Shown piece by piece: positions 62,892-64,000 of a stretch of 64,000 nt of DNA (its first letter is position 1; each line of letters opens with the position of its first letter). Made by a program: the position numbers and the translations under genes. The notes beneath the pieces are model-generated. The model was not told the DNA's origin. It ran no database searches and saw nothing but the letters and a program-made list of their open reading frames with translations. Where the stretch lies: assembly GCA_024362935.1 (NCBI GenBank), contig JANCRA010000008.1, positions 35,620,557 to 35,684,556 on the forward strand. Direction: 5' to 3'. Source of the stretch: Setophaga petechia (lineage: Eukaryota > Chordata > Aves > Passeriformes > Parulidae).

Positions 62892-62938
62892 CATTCAGAG
62901 AGTGCACAGACAGATCACACCTACACACTCTCTGAATG
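62892..62938. repeat. Perfect inverted repeat, 13-bp arms, 21-nt loop
   Basis: CATTCAGAGAGTG at 62892-62904 and its exact reverse complement CACTCTCTGAATG at 62926-62938. It lies in a locally less AT-rich stretch (62870-63200) with no other recognised feature. Confidence 0.9.
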
Positions 62939-63930
62939 TGCTCAATGTTGACAAGGAAGCAGTTTGCAACTCCTTTTGCATTTGGCCCTACTCACACCCT
63001 TGTGGGAACTCAGCACAGCAGCAGCAAAAGTTAACATAAACATGACAAAACATAAACACAGGAGTCAAGATTTTTCCTGCTGCTGTGGCCCTTAATCCAC
63101 ATGTGGCATTAGGCTATCCCAAAAACTTCAATGCTCCAGCCATATCCACTCTATCAGGGCTCAGGGCAAGGACTGTCAATACCTGAAGCAGAACTTCCCA
63201 CATGGTTTCTTTTAGAAAGAATTAATGTACACAAAATCACTCTGAATTAAAGCAATACCAATTCAAGTGGGGATGATGAAAGAATTTGCCTTAAAGTCAC
63301 AGTTTGTCTTTTAACCAAAATGTAAAGATATGTTTATGCAGCTGCAGCAGTTTTCATCTTATCTTGTTCCATTTACTTTTCTTGACTACTTCTTGAATTT
63401 GATTCTTCAATTGAATTTGCAAAAACTGTTTTAATTAATAACTTGTGATACATTTCTGTGCAGCTCAGAGTAATAAGGCTGGCTCTCATCAAAAGTGGGC
63501 TACTTTAGTGGTCTAGCCTTTATTAAAAAATAAATCAGCAGTGAGTACAGTTGTGTTATAACATCTTCTTTAGAGATGTGCAGAGTCAGAGGATTTTTAT
63601 CTTGGTTTTTTTCTTAATTTGATTTTTCTAGATCTTAAAAAAAGGGAATATTTGAACTTTGATTTCTTGCTCAACTGAAAAGGTAGATTTAAGGAGCAGC
63701 AATTTATTCTTATAGCTTTACTAGTTTTGTTTGTATTTTTTTAGTTAAACCAAGGAAGAATGCCATTTACGTAGTTCCTATTCCCACACCAAAACTTTGT
63801 ATCCATAAAAATTAGAGCTTACACAGTGATGCTGTTAGGAAGACTTCATGGCTACAGTAGATTAATTATTTTCTGCATATAAGAAAATCATCATTAAATA
63901 AGTCATATAATTAGGGAGAACCTAGAAGTC
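62939..63930. other. Non-coding DNA, no gene seen
   Basis: No gene or transposon recognised. Confidence 0.5.
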
Positions 63931-63962
63931 CCCTTTCACTTCTAAGGGAGGAAGTGAAAGGG
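63931..63962. repeat. Perfect inverted repeat, 12-bp arms, 8-nt loop
   Basis: CCCTTTCACTTC at 63931-63942 and GAAGTGAAAGGG at 63951-63962 around TAAGGGAG. The purine arm carries a GAAGTGAAAG word of the ETS/IRF-composite type, present on both strands because of the symmetry. Confidence 0.9.
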
Positions 63963-64000
63963 TCTAAGGGGAAGGAGACAGTGGATAATGTTCCTATATT

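Noticed and set aside
1..64000. CRISPR arrays, tRNA or rRNA genes, prokaryotic systems
   Set aside because: No regularly spaced repeats, cloverleaf-box sequences or dense coding were seen; the sequence is clearly vertebrate nuclear DNA.

Overview
This is vertebrate nuclear DNA, most likely from a bird and plausibly a passerine. It is AT-rich, has no operon-like coding, and no open frame of convincing gene quality. Its recognisable interspersed repeats are those expected of avian genomes: CR1 LINE fragments in both orientations, including pieces of the CR1 ORF2 endonuclease/reverse transcriptase, and a few LTRs of endogenous retroviruses. No rRNA, tRNA, CRISPR array, bacterial-type promoter or operon is visible. 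The window looks like a gene desert or the inside of a very large intron.

Layout. 1-5500 is single-copy-like AT-rich DNA with one (GTA)n/(AAT)n microsatellite at 2351-2430. 5505-5895 is a reverse-oriented CR1 3' fragment. 6272-6599 is a neat 328-bp solo LTR flanked by a perfect 6-bp target-site duplication. 9150-9310 is an old CR1 3' tail. 9311-22295 is mostly featureless, with two short tandem duplications (10236-10305 and 17793-17850) and one weak candidate exon near 20405-20495. 22296-22890 is a second LTR, with TATA box and polyadenylation signal. 27440-28430 is a decayed reverse-strand CR1 ORF2 segment. 30521-30760 holds a CR1 tail followed by a possible DNA-transposon relic. 37695-37930 is a CR1 3' end. 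47681-47737 is a CR1 tail with an 18-C run about 110 bp downstream. 50983-51288 is the U3 part of a well-known class of avian ERVL-like LTR.

The densest repeat region is 53656-59975. It has two CR1 copies of the same subfamily in opposite orientation (53656-54575 forward, 58599-59406 reverse) about 4 kb apart. Between and beside them lie an A/C-rich tract, a GC-richer patch, a purine-rich tract and a short CR1 tail. The rest, to 64000, is AT-rich unique-looking DNA with small hairpins and simple repeats.

No functional protein-coding gene can be supported. The protein traces that exist are broken remains of CR1 ORF2. I did not find an undescribed biological system. The most checkable observations are the solo LTR with its exact duplication, the inverted CR1 pair, a set of about 22-30-bp local tandem duplications, four perfect or near-perfect short hairpins and the candidate exon. 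All calls were made by eye, without database searches.
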